DNA from: Ectothiorhodospira shaposhnikovii
GTDB lineage: Bacteria > Pseudomonadota > Gammaproteobacteria > Ectothiorhodospirales > Ectothiorhodospiraceae
NCBI RefSeq assembly: GCF_016584105.1
Contig: NZ_NRSM01000010.1
Location: 1-64,000, forward strand
Direction of reading: 5' to 3'
DNA: 64,000 nt
Both the position numbers and the translations under genes were made by a program. Every line of letters starts with the position of its first letter. The first letter of the stretch is position 1. Shown here one piece after another: positions 39,160 through 48,460 of the stretch. The notes beneath the pieces are model-generated. The model was given only the letters and a program-made list of their open reading frames with translations, was not told where the DNA came from and made no database searches.

Positions 39160-39735
39160 TTAATCAAGCAATGGCCGCAAGACGCGATCAATCGCTTCCC
39201 GCGCCCTGAAAATCCTGGATCGCACCGTACCGATGGGACACCCCATGGTCTGGGCAATCTCCTCGTAGCTCATTCCCTCCAGCTCACGCAGGGTAATGGC
39301 TGTCTTCAAATCATCCGGCAATGTACCGATGGCATTCTGCACGGCAAGGCGTATCTCCTCGGACAGCAATTCCCCTTCCGGGGTTGCATATTCCTTGAGA
39401 GCGGACTCCCCTCCCATCTGTTCGGCATCCTGGGCATCCACCTCGATATCCGGCGTGCGGCGGCCCTGGGAAACCAGGTGGTTCTTGGCCGTATTGATGG
39501 CAATCCGGTACAGCCATGTATAAAAGGCACTCTCGCCCCTGAAATTGGCCATGCCCCGATAGGCCTTGATGAAAGCCTCCTGGGCCACATCGAGGGCCAT
39601 GGCGGGATCGTGCACATAGCGGGAAACCAGATTGACGATCTTGTGCTGGTACTTCTGCACCAGTACATCGAAGGCTTTCTTGTCTCCGGCTTGAACACGC
39701 CTGACCAGCTCCTCGTCGGTTACTTTATTGCCCAT
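39160..39735 (-). CDS. rpoE: RNA polymerase sigma-E factor RpoE (AlgU)
   Basis: ECF sigma factor for envelope stress. 191 residues, matching E. coli RpoE/AlgU. Region 2 (KAFDVLVQKYQHKIVNL ... DVAQEAFIKAYRG) and region 4 (LREL EGMSYEEIAQTMGCP type helix-turn-helix, GTVRSRIFRARE) are complete. A GAACTT motif, the sigma-E -35 core, lies about 65 bases upstream on the same strand and suggests autoregulation. Divergent from nadB as in E. coli. Confidence 0.97.
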   Translation of the reverse strand: MGNKVTDEELVRRVQAGDKKAFDVLVQKYQHKIVNLVSRYVHDPAMALDVAQEAFIKAYRGMANFRGESAFYTWLYRIAINTAKNHLVSQGRRTPDIEVDAQDAEQMGGESALKEYATPEGELLSEEIRLAVQNAIGTLPDDLKTAITLRELEGMSYEEIAQTMGCPIGTVRSRIFRAREAIDRVLRPLLD

Positions 39736-40039
39736 TCGGGCACTCCCCCTCTGAGGGCACGTCCTGTACCCTAACTGCGATGGACATGAAAACCCTCGTT
39801 AAGTTCTTGCAAATGACGCCCAATCTACACCATGCTCCAGACATTCCCGGGAATTCATGGCACAGGTCAATTTGTCAGTCTGCCCGTTGCGTGTAACACT
39901 GAAAAAAACCGTGACAAAATAACCCAGATCGAGACATCGCCTCAAGCGAGCCCCCCGCTCGGACACCGGCCTTTCGTGAAGCTTCTTCGGTCGTCGTCCC
40001 CACCCGGGCCGAGGCCCATCCATTGGAGAATAACCGGCA
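39736..40039. other. 304-base divergent promoter region rpoE / nadB
   Basis: No gene seen. For rpoE, GAACTT at 39806-39801 (minus strand) is a sigma-E-type -35 core; the -10 at 16 bases (TCCAT) is only a partial match. For nadB, TTGTCA near 39872 with TAACAC 16 bases further is a possible sigma-70 promoter. Both are consensus guesses. Confidence 0.4.
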
Positions 40040-41674
40040 ATGCAAGATTCAACCCGGGCGGGGGCCCGCAGATCCGTTGATGTCCTGGTGATCGGCAGTG
40101 GCGCGGCCGGCCTCAGTCTGGCCCTGCACCTGGCCTCCGAACAGCGCGTGGCCGTATTGAGCAAGGGTCCCGTCTGCGAGGGCAGCACCTTCTACGCCCA
40201 AGGCGGTGTATCCGCGGTGCTGGACCGCCACGACTCCCTGGAGGCCCATGTCCGTGACACCCTGGACGCCGGCGGCGGCCTGTGCGACGAGGCCGCCGTG
40301 CGCCATACCGTGGAACACGGCCCGGAAAGCATCCAGTGGCTGCAGGAACTCGGCGTCCCCTTCACCCGGGAACCCGGAGATGACGGCCGGGTTCAGCTGC
40401 ACCTGACCCGCGAGGGTGGCCACAGTCACCGCCGCGTGGTGCATGCCGCCGACGCCACCGGCAAGGCCATCGAAAACACCCTGGTGGAACAGGTCCGGCG
40501 TCATCCCAACATCGAGTTGTTCGAGCACCACATCGCGGTGGACCTGCTCACCAGCCACAAGTTCGGCCTGACGGGTCCCCGGCGCTGCCTGGGCGCCTAT
40601 GTGCTCAATCTCAAATCCCACCAGGTGGAAATCTTTGCCGCGCCCTGCGTGGTCCTTGCCAGCGGCGGTGCCAGCAAGGTGTATCTCTACAGCAGCAACC
40701 CGGACGGCTCCACCGGCGACGGCATCGCCATGGCCTGGCGGGCCGGTTGCCGGGTGGCCAACATGGAATTCATGCAGTTTCATCCCACCTGCCTCTTCCA
40801 CCCCAGCGCCAAGTCATTCCTCATTTCCGAGGCGGTCAGGGGTGAAGGCGGCAGACTGCTGCTGCCGGATGGCACGCCCTTCATGGAACGGTTCGACCCC
40901 CGGGAGGAACTGGCCCCCCGGGATATCGTCGCCAGGGCCATCGACCATGAAATGAAACGCCTGGGCGCCGACTGCGTTTACCTCGACATCTCCCACAAGC
41001 CGGCGGATTTCATCACATCCCATTTCCCCAACATCCATGAACGCTGCCTGGAATACGGCTTCGACATGACCCGGGACCCCCTGCCGGTGGTGCCCGCCGC
41101 CCACTACACCTGCGGCGGCGTGATGACAGACCTGGCGGCCCGCACCGATCTGGACGGACTCTATGCCATTGGTGAAGTGGCCTGCACGGGCCTGCACGGC
41201 GCCAACCGCATGGCCAGCAACTCCCTGCTGGAATGCCTGGTATTCGCCCGCTCCGCGGCCCAGGACATGGGCCTGCGGCGCCCGCAGCCGGTGCCGATGG
41301 ATCTGATCCCGGCCTGGGACGAGAGCCGGGTCACCGATTCCGACGAAGAGGTGGTGGTGGCCCACAACTGGGAAGAGTTGCGCCGCTTCATGTGGGACTA
41401 CGTGGGCATCGTACGCTCCAGCAAGCGACTGCAGCGGGCGCAGCGGCGCATCGAACTGCTGCAGGGTGAAATCCACGAGTACTACAGCAACTTCCGCGTT
41501 ACCAACGATCTGATCGAACTGCGCAACCTGGCTCAGGTTGCGGAAATCATCATCCGCAGCGCCCAGAGCCGCAAGGAAAGTCGAGGCCTGCATTACACTC
41601 TGGACTACCCGCAGACCGATCCGGCACTGGCCGGCAGACCCACCGTACTGACCCCGCCCGGTTCCCCGGCATGA
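40040..41674 (+). CDS. nadB: L-aspartate oxidase NadB
   Basis: FAD enzyme that oxidises aspartate to iminoaspartate, first step of NAD synthesis. 544 residues. FAD-binding [13 protein letters not shown] at the N terminus, [23 protein letters not shown], and the capping/active-site segments [10 protein letters not shown] and [11 protein letters not shown] follow. C-terminal three-helix bundle from about 430. GGAG 11 bases before the ATG. Followed after 16 bases by the rhodanese gene. Confidence 0.96.
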   Translation: MQDSTRAGARRSVDVLVIGSGAAGLSLALHLASEQRVAVLSKGPVCEGSTFYAQGGVSAVLDRHDSLEAHVRDTLDAGGGLCDEAAVRHTVEHGPESIQWLQELGVPFTREPGDDGRVQLHLTREGGHSHRRVVHAADATGKAIENTLVEQVRRHPNIELFEHHIAVDLLTSHKFGLTGPRRCLGAYVLNLKSHQVEIFAAPCVVLASGGASKVYLYSSNPDGSTGDGIAMAWRAGCRVANMEFMQFHPTCLFHPSAKSFLISEAVRGEGGRLLLPDGTPFMERFDPREELAPRDIVARAIDHEMKRLGADCVYLDISHKPADFITSHFPNIHERCLEYGFDMTRDPLPVVPAAHYTCGGVMTDLAARTDLDGLYAIGEVACTGLHGANRMASNSLLECLVFARSAAQDMGLRRPQPVPMDLIPAWDESRVTDSDEEVVVAHNWEELRRFMWDYVGIVRSSKRLQRAQRRIELLQGEIHEYYSNFRVTNDLIELRNLAQVAEIIIRSAQSRKESRGLHYTLDYPQTDPALAGRPTVLTPPGSPA

Positions 41675-41690
41675 ATCAGGAGATACGCCC

Positions 41691-42515
41691 ATGAGCGAGG
41701 ACACGCCACTCGTCATCGATCCTCTGGCCCTTGAGGCAAGGCTGCAGGACCAGCGCCTGAGGATCGTAGACCTGAGCCCCGCCGACCGCCACGCCGCCGG
41801 CCATGTACCGGGAGCAATCCACCTGGATTACGGGCGCCTCGTCACCTCGGCCGGTCCGGTCATGGGACTGCTGCCGGACATCGGCGCGATCCGCGCCATC
41901 CTGACGGAACTGGGCATCGGTCCCGAGACCCATCTGGTGTGCTACGACGAGGAAGGCGGCGGCAAGGCCGCCCGCATGCTATGGACCCTGGCGGTGTGCG
42001 GCCATGAAGCGTTGTCACTGCTCGACGGAGGACTGGCCGCCTGGTCGGCGGCAGGTCTCTCCACAACCACCCGGCCCGCCGCGGAAACCGCACCAACCCG
42101 GACGGAATACCCCCTCGCCTATGGCACCGAACGGGTGGCCGACCGGGGCTGGATCCTGGATCACCTGGAAGATGAGGAAGTGATCCTGGTGGATGCCCGC
42201 AGCACCGACGAGTTCACGGGCCAGGCGGCCTATGCGGCCCGGGGGGGCCATATTCCCGGCGCCGTCTCCTTCGAATGGACGCGCTGCATGGATCTTGACC
42301 GGCATCGTCGGCTGCGTCCCGAAGATGCCCTGCGCCGGGATCTGGAGGCGCAGGGCATCACACCGGAGAAGGAGATCGTCGTCTACTGCCACACCCACCA
42401 CCGCTCCGCCCTGAACTGGCTGGTGCTGGAACACCTGGGCTATGCACGGGTGCGAGGATATCCGGGTAGCTGGTCCGACTGGGGCAATCAGGATGACACC
42501 CCCATCGAAACCTGA
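41691..42515 (+). CDS. Tandem-domain thiosulfate sulfurtransferase (RhdA-type rhodanese)
   Basis: 274 residues with two rhodanese domains (about 1-125 inactive, 145-270 active). The active-site loop is C233-HTHHRS in VVYCHTHHRSALNW, close to the CQTHHRSG loop of Azotobacter RhdA and unlike the CGSGVTA loop of E. coli SseA; this points to the RhdA group. It moves sulfane sulfur from thiosulfate to an acceptor. It follows nadB by 16 bases and may share its promoter. NadA needs an Fe-S cluster, so a sulfur-supply link is possible but unproven. Confidence 0.88.
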   Translation: MSEDTPLVIDPLALEARLQDQRLRIVDLSPADRHAAGHVPGAIHLDYGRLVTSAGPVMGLLPDIGAIRAILTELGIGPETHLVCYDEEGGGKAARMLWTLAVCGHEALSLLDGGLAAWSAAGLSTTTRPAAETAPTRTEYPLAYGTERVADRGWILDHLEDEEVILVDARSTDEFTGQAAYAARGGHIPGAVSFEWTRCMDLDRHRRLRPEDALRRDLEAQGITPEKEIVVYCHTHHRSALNWLVLEHLGYARVRGYPGSWSDWGNQDDTPIET

Positions 42516-42526
42516 AGCAGGCCGGC

Positions 42527-43078
42527 TCAGACCTTGAGCATGTGCTCCCGGTAATGACGCAGCTCGGCGATGGAGTCGCGAATGTCCTGCAGGGCCTTGT
42601 GGGTGGCATCCTTGGACAGGCTGTTGAGCACGCCGGGGGCCCAGCGACGGGCCAGTTCCTTGAGGGTGCTCACATCCAGATTGCGGTAATGGAAGAAGGC
42701 CTCCAGGTCCGGCATGCAGCGGAACAGGAAACGCCGGTCCTGGCAGATGCTGTTGCCGCACATGGGTGATGAGCGCGGCGGCACATACTGCTTGAGGAAC
42801 CGCAGGGTTTCCTGCTCCGCCTCCACCTCGTTGTAGAGGCTCAGCTTCACCCGATCCAGCAGGCCGGAACGGCCATGGGTATTGCGGTTCCAGTCATCCA
42901 GCCGGCTCAGGATCTCCTCGCTCTGATGGATGGCGATCACGGGCCCCTCCGCCAGGACATTCAGTTCCTTGTCCGTCACGATGGTGGCAATCTCGATGAT
43001 GTAGTCGGACTGCGGATCCAGGCCGGTCATTTCCAGGTCTATCCAGACCAGATTCTCCGGATTGGGATTCATGGGCAT
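42527..43078 (-). CDS. orn: Oligoribonuclease Orn
   Basis: 3'-5' exonuclease that degrades the last di- and short oligoribonucleotides, including pGpG from cyclic-di-GMP breakdown. 183 residues. DEDDh residues: Asp14 and Glu16 in [11 protein letters not shown], the [15 protein letters not shown] segment, and His/Asp in [14 protein letters not shown]. Start at 43078 or two codons later. Convergent with the rhodanese gene (11 bases between stops), divergent from phhB. Confidence 0.96.
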   Translation of the reverse strand: MPMNPNPENLVWIDLEMTGLDPQSDYIIEIATIVTDKELNVLAEGPVIAIHQSEEILSRLDDWNRNTHGRSGLLDRVKLSLYNEVEAEQETLRFLKQYVPPRSSPMCGNSICQDRRFLFRCMPDLEAFFHYRNLDVSTLKELARRWAPGVLNSLSKDATHKALQDIRDSIAELRHYREHMLKV

Positions 43079-43222
43079 CCTTTGTGCCGTGACGGCACGC
43101 TCTGAGCGTTCATTGCAAGAGGATCGTCACCGGGGGCGAACGCCAACGGCGGGGCCACAGTCTACACTGTACATGAACGCTTTTTCGAGGTCGGGCAAGC
43201 CCGCCAGGAAAGGAGGAATCCC

Positions 43223-43561
43223 ATGAGCCAGCTCCATGACCGACACTGCACCCCCTGCGAGGGTGGCAGCCCCACCATGGACATGGTGGACATCCAGAGT
43301 TTCATGAAATCCCTGGCCCCGGACTGGGAAGTGGTGGATGAGGGCCGCGCCATCGAACGTATGTTCCGGTTTCCCGACTTTCATCGGACCATGGCCTTCG
43401 TCAACGCCGCCGCCTGGGTGGCCCATCGGGAAGATCACCACCCTGAGCTTCAGGTAGGCTATGATCGCTGTCTGGTGCGGTTCACCACTCACACCATCGG
43501 CGGTTTGTCGGAGAATGACTTCATCTGCGCCGCCCGGGTGGACCGCTTGCTGGACAACTGA
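43223..43561 (+). CDS. phhB: Pterin-4a-carbinolamine dehydratase
   Basis: 112 residues. The family core is present: FRFPDFHRTMAFVNAAAWVA followed by HREDHHPELQVGYDRC, with the clustered histidines that act on 4a-hydroxytetrahydropterin, and THTIGGLSENDFICAARVD at the end. It recycles tetrahydrobiopterin for phenylalanine hydroxylase, or has a wider role where that enzyme is missing. Very strong ribosome-binding site AAAGGAGG 7-8 bases before the ATG. rsgA follows after 23 bases. Confidence 0.92.
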   Translation: MSQLHDRHCTPCEGGSPTMDMVDIQSFMKSLAPDWEVVDEGRAIERMFRFPDFHRTMAFVNAAAWVAHREDHHPELQVGYDRCLVRFTTHTIGGLSENDFICAARVDRLLDN

Positions 43562-43584
43562 ATCGGACATCCAATGGGACGGCA

Positions 43585-44472
43585 ATGAAGGCATCCAGAC
43601 CCGGCAGGGTCATCACCCGTTTTGGTTCACAGGTGCTGGTGGAGGACGAGGACGGCCATGTCCACCGCTGCACGCCCCGCCGCCGGCTTGAACACGTGGT
43701 CTGCAATGATGCCGTGTCATGGCATCCCGAGCCCAGCGGGGATGGCGTGGTCACCGACATCCATACCCGCGGCAATCTGCTGGAACGTGTCGATCCCCGC
43801 GGACAGCGCAAGAACATCGCCGCCAACGTGGATCAGGTGGTGGTCGTCGCCGCCGCCGCCCCTGCCCCCAGCTGGCCGCTGGTGGATCGCTATCTGGTGG
43901 CCATCGAAGGATTGCCGGCCCGGGCACTGATCCTTTACAACAAGGCGGACCAGCCCGCCCCGGACCCGGAGGGCACGGCCGCCGCCCTGCAAGGGTATGA
44001 GGCCCTTGGCTATCCGGTGCTCAGAACCAGCGTGGCAAATGGACAGGGCATGGAAGCACTGCGAGCCTTCCTGGCCATGGGCACCAGCGTGCTGGTGGGT
44101 CAGTCAGGCGTGGGCAAGTCATCCCTGGTCCAGGCCCTGCTGCCGGATCTTGAGATCCGCATCGGCGCCCTGTCGGAACTCAGCGGCGAGGGACGCCACA
44201 CCACCACCAACGCCACCGTTTACCGCCTGCCCTGCGGCGGTGCCCTGATCGACTCCCCCGGCGTGCGCGACTTCAGCCCCGGCCCCACCCCCCAGCGGGA
44301 ACTGGCGCAAGGATTCGTGGAATTGAGGGCCCTGGCACCGGAGTGCCGGTTTCACAACTGCACCCATACGGTGGAACCGGGCTGCGCGGTCAAGGCCGCC
44401 CTTGAACAGGGGCGGATCAATCCACGGCGCTACGAGAGCTACCGCACCCTGCTGGAAGCAGCCGAAGCATAG
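43585..44472 (+). CDS. rsgA: Ribosome small-subunit GTPase RsgA
   Basis: Circularly permuted GTPase in late 30S maturation. 295 residues: OB fold (about 1-75), then G4 NKAD (119-122) before G1 GQSGVGKSS (172-180), which shows the permutation, G3 DSPGV, and a C-terminal zinc finger (ECRFHNCTHTVEPGCAV). The permuted order and finger make the assignment certain. orn and rsgA are neighbours in many gammaproteobacteria. Confidence 0.96.
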   Translation: MKASRPGRVITRFGSQVLVEDEDGHVHRCTPRRRLEHVVCNDAVSWHPEPSGDGVVTDIHTRGNLLERVDPRGQRKNIAANVDQVVVVAAAAPAPSWPLVDRYLVAIEGLPARALILYNKADQPAPDPEGTAAALQGYEALGYPVLRTSVANGQGMEALRAFLAMGTSVLVGQSGVGKSSLVQALLPDLEIRIGALSELSGEGRHTTTNATVYRLPCGGALIDSPGVRDFSPGPTPQRELAQGFVELRALAPECRFHNCTHTVEPGCAVKAALEQGRINPRRYESYRTLLEAAEA

Positions 44473-44501
44473 CGATCCGCACTCGCCCCCGTCGCCATTG
44501 A

Positions 44502-44846
44502 TCAGCCCGGGGGCCACTCCATCTGCCTGCCACCCAGAACGTGCATGTGCAGGTGATAAACCGACTGGCCGCCATCGGCGTTGCAGTTGATGACAAGACG
44601 GAAACCGTCCTCCACCACGCCCGCCTGCCGGGCCACTTCAAGACCCACCCAGTGCATGTGACCCAAAAGGTCCATGTCGGCCCGGGTCATGTCGGCGACG
44701 GTATCGAAATGCTGCCTGGGGATCACCAGCACATGCAGAGGAGCCTGGGGGTTAAGGTCGCGAAACGCCACCACCCGGTCATCCTGATGAACGATATCCG
44801 CCGGGATCCTGCCCTCGGCGATCTTGCAGAAGATACAGTCTGTCAT
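44502..44846 (-). CDS. hinT: HIT family purine nucleoside phosphoramidase HinT
   Basis: 114 residues with zinc-less HIT motif YHLHMHVLGG at the C terminus, the catalytic histidine triad. CIFCKIAEGRIPADIV is the usual start of the HinT group. Hydrolyses adenosine phosphoramidates. It lies 27 bases after recR on the same strand and converges with rsgA. Confidence 0.93.
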   Translation of the reverse strand: MTDCIFCKIAEGRIPADIVHQDDRVVAFRDLNPQAPLHVLVIPRQHFDTVADMTRADMDLLGHMHWVGLEVARQAGVVEDGFRLVINCNADGGQSVYHLHMHVLGGRQMEWPPG

Positions 44847-44873
44847 TCTCTTTCCACTCGATGGATGACCGGC

Positions 44874-45470
44874 CTAGAGATCACGCCGGCCTGAAAATGC
44901 ATGGGAGAGGGTGCCGCGGTCCACATATTCCAGTTCGCCGCCCAACGGGATGCCGTGGGCAATGCGGGTGGTCCGCACCCCGAGCGCCCGGGCCATGTCC
45001 GCGATATAGTGGGCGGTGACCTCCCCTTCCACCGTGGTCCCGGTGGCCAGGATCAGCTCCCGGATCTCGCCTTCGGCCAGACGGGCCTCCAGCCGGTCCA
45101 GACCCAGATCTTCCGGGCCGACGCCATCCAGGGGAGAAAGCTGGCCCAGCAACACATGGTACTGGCCACGAAAGCCGGTGGCCTGCTCGATCGCCATCTG
45201 GTCCGCCGGGGTCTCCACCACACACAGTGACTGCCTGTCCCGATGGCTATCGGCACAGACCCGGCAGAGCTCGTGCTCGGTCAGGGTGCGACAGCGCCCG
45301 CAATGACCGATGCGCTCGACCGCGTCCTTCAGCACCGCGGCAAGCCGCAGCGCCCCTTCCCGGTCCCGTTCCAGCACATGCAGAGCCATACGCTGGGCCG
45401 ATTTGGGACCCACACCGGGGAGACAGCGCAACGCCTCCACCAGACGATCGAGAAGGGGCGCCCCGTCCAT
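44874..45470 (-). CDS. recR: Recombination protein RecR
   Basis: 198 residues. Helix-hairpin-helix ([16 protein letters not shown]), a zinc finger ([17 protein letters not shown]), and a Toprim domain ([13 protein letters not shown]). Works with RecO (29 kb) in RecA loading. The dnaX-ybaB-recR order is the standard one; 3 bases separate it from ybaB. Confidence 0.96.
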   Translation of the reverse strand: MDGAPLLDRLVEALRCLPGVGPKSAQRMALHVLERDREGALRLAAVLKDAVERIGHCGRCRTLTEHELCRVCADSHRDRQSLCVVETPADQMAIEQATGFRGQYHVLLGQLSPLDGVGPEDLGLDRLEARLAEGEIRELILATGTTVEGEVTAHYIADMARALGVRTTRIAHGIPLGGELEYVDRGTLSHAFSGRRDL

Positions 45471-45473
45471 GAA

Positions 45474-45809
45474 TCAGAACGGCAGCTTGAATCCGCCCGG
45501 CAGACCCATGCCCTGGGTGACGGCCCCCAGATGTTCGCGAGTCATGTCTTCCACCTTCTGGACCGCATCATTCATGGCAGCCGTCAGCAGGTCTTCCAGC
45601 ATGTCGCGATCTTCTTCCAGCACGCTGGGATCGATGGTCACCCGGCTCACGGAGTGCTTGCCGGTCATGACCACACTGACCATGCCGCCACCGGCCTGGC
45701 CGGTCACTTCCATCCCGGCCAGCTCGGCCTGGGCACGGGCCATATCTTCCTGCATCTTCTGGGCCTGTTTCATCAGGTTCCCAAGTCCGCCTTTGAGCAT
45801 ATCTATCAC
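45474..45809 (-). CDS. ybaB: YbaB/EbfC nucleoid-associated protein
   Basis: 111-residue DNA-binding protein with a long N-terminal helix ([22 protein letters not shown]) and a beta sheet core, forming tweezer-like dimers. It lies between dnaX (71-base gap) and recR. The gap holds an inverted repeat GGGAGG..CCTCCC on either side of TTTACACT, which might be a promoter or hairpin. Confidence 0.93.
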   Translation of the reverse strand: MIDMLKGGLGNLMKQAQKMQEDMARAQAELAGMEVTGQAGGGMVSVVMTGKHSVSRVTIDPSVLEEDRDMLEDLLTAAMNDAVQKVEDMTREHLGAVTQGMGLPGGFKLPF

Positions 45810-45880
45810 CTTTCTAGGGTTCAGTTAATCCAGGGAGGGGTAGTGTAAAGCCTCCCGATGCATGAAACACGCACCCGTGA

Positions 45881-47728
45881 TCAATCTCCCTCCACGGGGC
45901 GCACGGAGCCGGCCACCAGCTCCGCATCGAAACGGTCCCTGAGGGCACCGGCCACGGGGTCTGCCTCCATGTCCTGTTCCGCCGCCTGCTGGCGCTGGGC
46001 ACGGGCCCTGGCCACCGCCGCCGCCGGGGTATCCGAAGCCGGCTGTCCCAGCCGGATGCGCACCCTGACATGCCGACCCAGCCGGGACTGCACGGCGGAC
46101 TCAAGCCGTTGCAGGGACATGTCCGTCTTCAAGTGGTCATACTTGGGCTCCAGACTCAGCACCAGCTCCTGACCGTCATAGCCTTCCAGGGCGCAGTGAC
46201 TCACCAGCTGCCCGGCCACCGCCCCCAGGCCCAGGGTGGACACCAGTGCTCCCCAGTCCAGGCCCCCTCCTGAATCCGCATCGGCCGGCGCCGGGAGAGG
46301 ACGACCGACGGGTTCCGGCACAGGCGCTTCAGCGGCCGGGGCGGATGGCACCGCGGCGGGTGGAGACGAGAACTCCTCGTCCAGCCAGGGTGGAGGCTCG
46401 GGCAAATCAGGCTCGACCGGCCCTGGCGGCGCGGCCCGCGGACGGGGTACCGGCACCGGCTCAGGTACGGATGGCGCAGGCGGGGGATCGGTACGTCCAG
46501 CCGGCGCGGAGGCACGCCCGCCCTCCAGTTGGGCGAGGATATCCCGTGGCCCCCGGGGAACCGCCCCCGGCGTTGCCGGCTTCGGTTCGGTCCGGGGCGG
46601 CCCGGGTTGCGCGACCGGCGCCTGTACCCGTGGCGAGGCATCCGCCAGGGGACGAAAGGCCAGCATGCGCAGCAATATCATTTCCAGGCCACCGCGGGGT
46701 TCGGGAACCAAGGGCAGGTCGCGACGGCCGATCAGGGCAATCTGATAAAAAAGCTGGATGTCCTCGGGCGCCAGTCTCCGGGCCAGTTCGGCCAGGGCCT
46801 CCCGTTCATCCGGCAGGTTGTCCAGCACCTCGGGCACCTGCTGGGCCAGGGCCAGATGATGCAGCAGGGTGATCAGTTCGCCCAGCACCTCCCCATAGTC
46901 CGGAGACTGGGCCGACAGCTCCTCCACCATCGCCAGCACCGCCCTTGCATCTCCGGCGGCCAGAGCCTCCAGCAGACGCAACAGGTGATCCCTGGACATG
47001 GTACCGAGCATCTCCCGCACCTCCTCGGCGCGCAGCGCACCGTCGCCAAAGCCGATGGCCTGATCCAGCAGGCTCAGGGCATCGCGCATGCTGCCGGAGG
47101 CGGCGCGGGCAATCTGCAGAACAGCGGCGGGCTCGGCCTCGATCTCCTCGCTTTGCAGCACCTGGCGCAGGTGATCCGCGATCATCGGTGCCGGCATGGC
47201 CTTGAGATTGAACTGCAGGCAGCGGGAGAGGATGGTAACGGGCAGCTTCTGGGGATCGGTAGTGGCCAGCAGAAACTTCACATGGGGCGGAGGCTCTTCC
47301 AGGGTCTTGAGCAGGGCATTGAAACTGTGGGTGGAGAGCATGTGCACTTCGTCGATCAGATAGACCTTGAAGCGGCCCCGGGTGGGGGCGTAGGGCACGT
47401 TCTCCAGCAGTTCCCGGGTGTCTTCCACCCGGGTGCGGGAGGCGGCATCCACTTCGATCAGATCAATGAACCGCCCGGCGTCGATCTCGCGGCAGGCACC
47501 GCAACGACCGCAGGGGGTGGCGGTCACCCCCGTTTCACAGTTGAGGCACTTGGCCAGGACCCGGGCGATGGTGGTCTTGCCCACCCCCCGGGTGCCGGTG
47601 AAGAGGTAGGCATGGTGCAGCCGATCCTCGCGCAGGGCGTTGGACAGGGCACGGACCACATGGGGTTGTCCAACCAGTTCCTCGAAACTGCGGGGGCGCC
47701 ACTTGCGGGCCAGGACCTGATAGCTCAT
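45881..47728 (-). CDS. dnaX: DNA polymerase III subunits tau/gamma
   Basis: Clamp-loader ATPase. 615 residues. Walker A GTRGVGKT at 45-52, four zinc cysteines at 61-79 (CLNCETGVTATPCGRCGAC), Walker B DEVHML, sensor SRCLQF. A proline-rich linker (about 375-480) separates the clamp-loader part from the C-terminal domain IV/V that binds DnaB and alpha. I see no A-rich slippery site like that of E. coli dnaX, so gamma may not be made by frameshifting here. Confidence 0.95.
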   Translation of the reverse strand: MSYQVLARKWRPRSFEELVGQPHVVRALSNALREDRLHHAYLFTGTRGVGKTTIARVLAKCLNCETGVTATPCGRCGACREIDAGRFIDLIEVDAASRTRVEDTRELLENVPYAPTRGRFKVYLIDEVHMLSTHSFNALLKTLEEPPPHVKFLLATTDPQKLPVTILSRCLQFNLKAMPAPMIADHLRQVLQSEEIEAEPAAVLQIARAASGSMRDALSLLDQAIGFGDGALRAEEVREMLGTMSRDHLLRLLEALAAGDARAVLAMVEELSAQSPDYGEVLGELITLLHHLALAQQVPEVLDNLPDEREALAELARRLAPEDIQLFYQIALIGRRDLPLVPEPRGGLEMILLRMLAFRPLADASPRVQAPVAQPGPPRTEPKPATPGAVPRGPRDILAQLEGGRASAPAGRTDPPPAPSVPEPVPVPRPRAAPPGPVEPDLPEPPPWLDEEFSSPPAAVPSAPAAEAPVPEPVGRPLPAPADADSGGGLDWGALVSTLGLGAVAGQLVSHCALEGYDGQELVLSLEPKYDHLKTDMSLQRLESAVQSRLGRHVRVRIRLGQPASDTPAAAVARARAQRQQAAEQDMEADPVAGALRDRFDAELVAGSVRPVEGD

Positions 47729-47845
47729 GAATCTCGCTGGAGTTGCCGGAAAGGGTCGGACGCCCGCACCGACCGAAGGCCGCGGGCACGAGCGGTCATG
47801 ATAGCGCAGCCGGGACCTCAGGTGGTGCGGTGATGGCGGCCAGGG

Positions 47846-48340
47846 TCAGGCCGGCAGCACGACGATGCCGTCCTCGTCGGCAAACAGCCGATCCCCGGTC
47901 TTGAAACAGATCCCGGCGAACTTCACCGGTATGTTCACCTGCCCCACTCCCAGCTTGCGGCTCTTGAGGGGATGGGTGGCCAGGGCCTTGACCCCCAGGG
48001 GCATGCCGGCGCAGGCCCGGGAATCCCGGATGCAGCCGTACATCACCACACCGGCCCAGCCGTTCTTGACCGCCAGCATCGCCAGCTGATCCCCCAGCAT
48101 GGCACAGCGCAGGGAGCCGCCGGCATCCACCACCAGCACCTTGCCGCGCCCATCTTCACCCAGCATCTCCCTGACCTTGGTGTTGTCCTCGAAACACTTG
48201 AGGGTCACGATTTCACCGGAAAAGGCCCGCTCGCCGCCGAAATCCCTGAACAGGGGCTCGGCCACCTGCAGGCCCGGATGATCTTCATATTCATCACACA
48301 GATCCGCCGTTCCCTGAAAATTCAGCGCATCGGAAGCCAT
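47846..48340 (-). CDS. rraA: RraA family protein (ribonuclease E inhibitor type)
   Basis: 164 residues. LVVDAGGSLRCAMLGDQLA and GVVMYGCIRDSRACAGMPLGV are the RraA core; the group includes RNase E inhibitors and class II HMG/CHA aldolases with the same fold. Length 164 and no extra aldolase residues seen, so the RraA name is preferred. The ATG lies only 25 bases after an intrinsic terminator of aceA, so its expression depends on read-through or a promoter inside the terminator region. Confidence 0.85.
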   Translation of the reverse strand: MASDALNFQGTADLCDEYEDHPGLQVAEPLFRDFGGERAFSGEIVTLKCFEDNTKVREMLGEDGRGKVLVVDAGGSLRCAMLGDQLAMLAVKNGWAGVVMYGCIRDSRACAGMPLGVKALATHPLKSRKLGVGQVNIPVKFAGICFKTGDRLFADEDGIVVLPA

Positions 48341-48365
48341 TGTCCATCACCTTTTTCAAATGTGT

Positions 48366-48405
48366 AAAAAAGCAGGGCCGTACCGCCATGCAGCGAGTAC
48401 GGCCC
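48366..48405 (-). terminator. Intrinsic terminator of aceA
   Basis: Perfect 9-base-pair stem GGGCCGTAC / GTACGGCCC (48397-48405 and 48375-48383 on the plus strand) with a 13-base loop, followed on the minus strand by TGC and six T. A second perfect 8-base hairpin GTCCCGGA / TCCGGGAC (48422-48452) stands directly after the aceA stop. Strong rho-independent signal between aceA and rraA. Confidence 0.85.
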
Positions 48406-48460
48406 GACCGGTTCACGGTATGTCCCGGACACCCGCCAGGGGCATCCGGGACGGACTGCA

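Noticed and set aside
46380-46600. Programmed frameshift in dnaX to make gamma
   Set aside because: No A-rich slippery heptamer seen in the linker region; only GC-rich proline codons.
47729-47845. Possible SRP 4.5S RNA next to dnaX
   Set aside because: The conserved GGAAGGAAGCAGCC core is absent.
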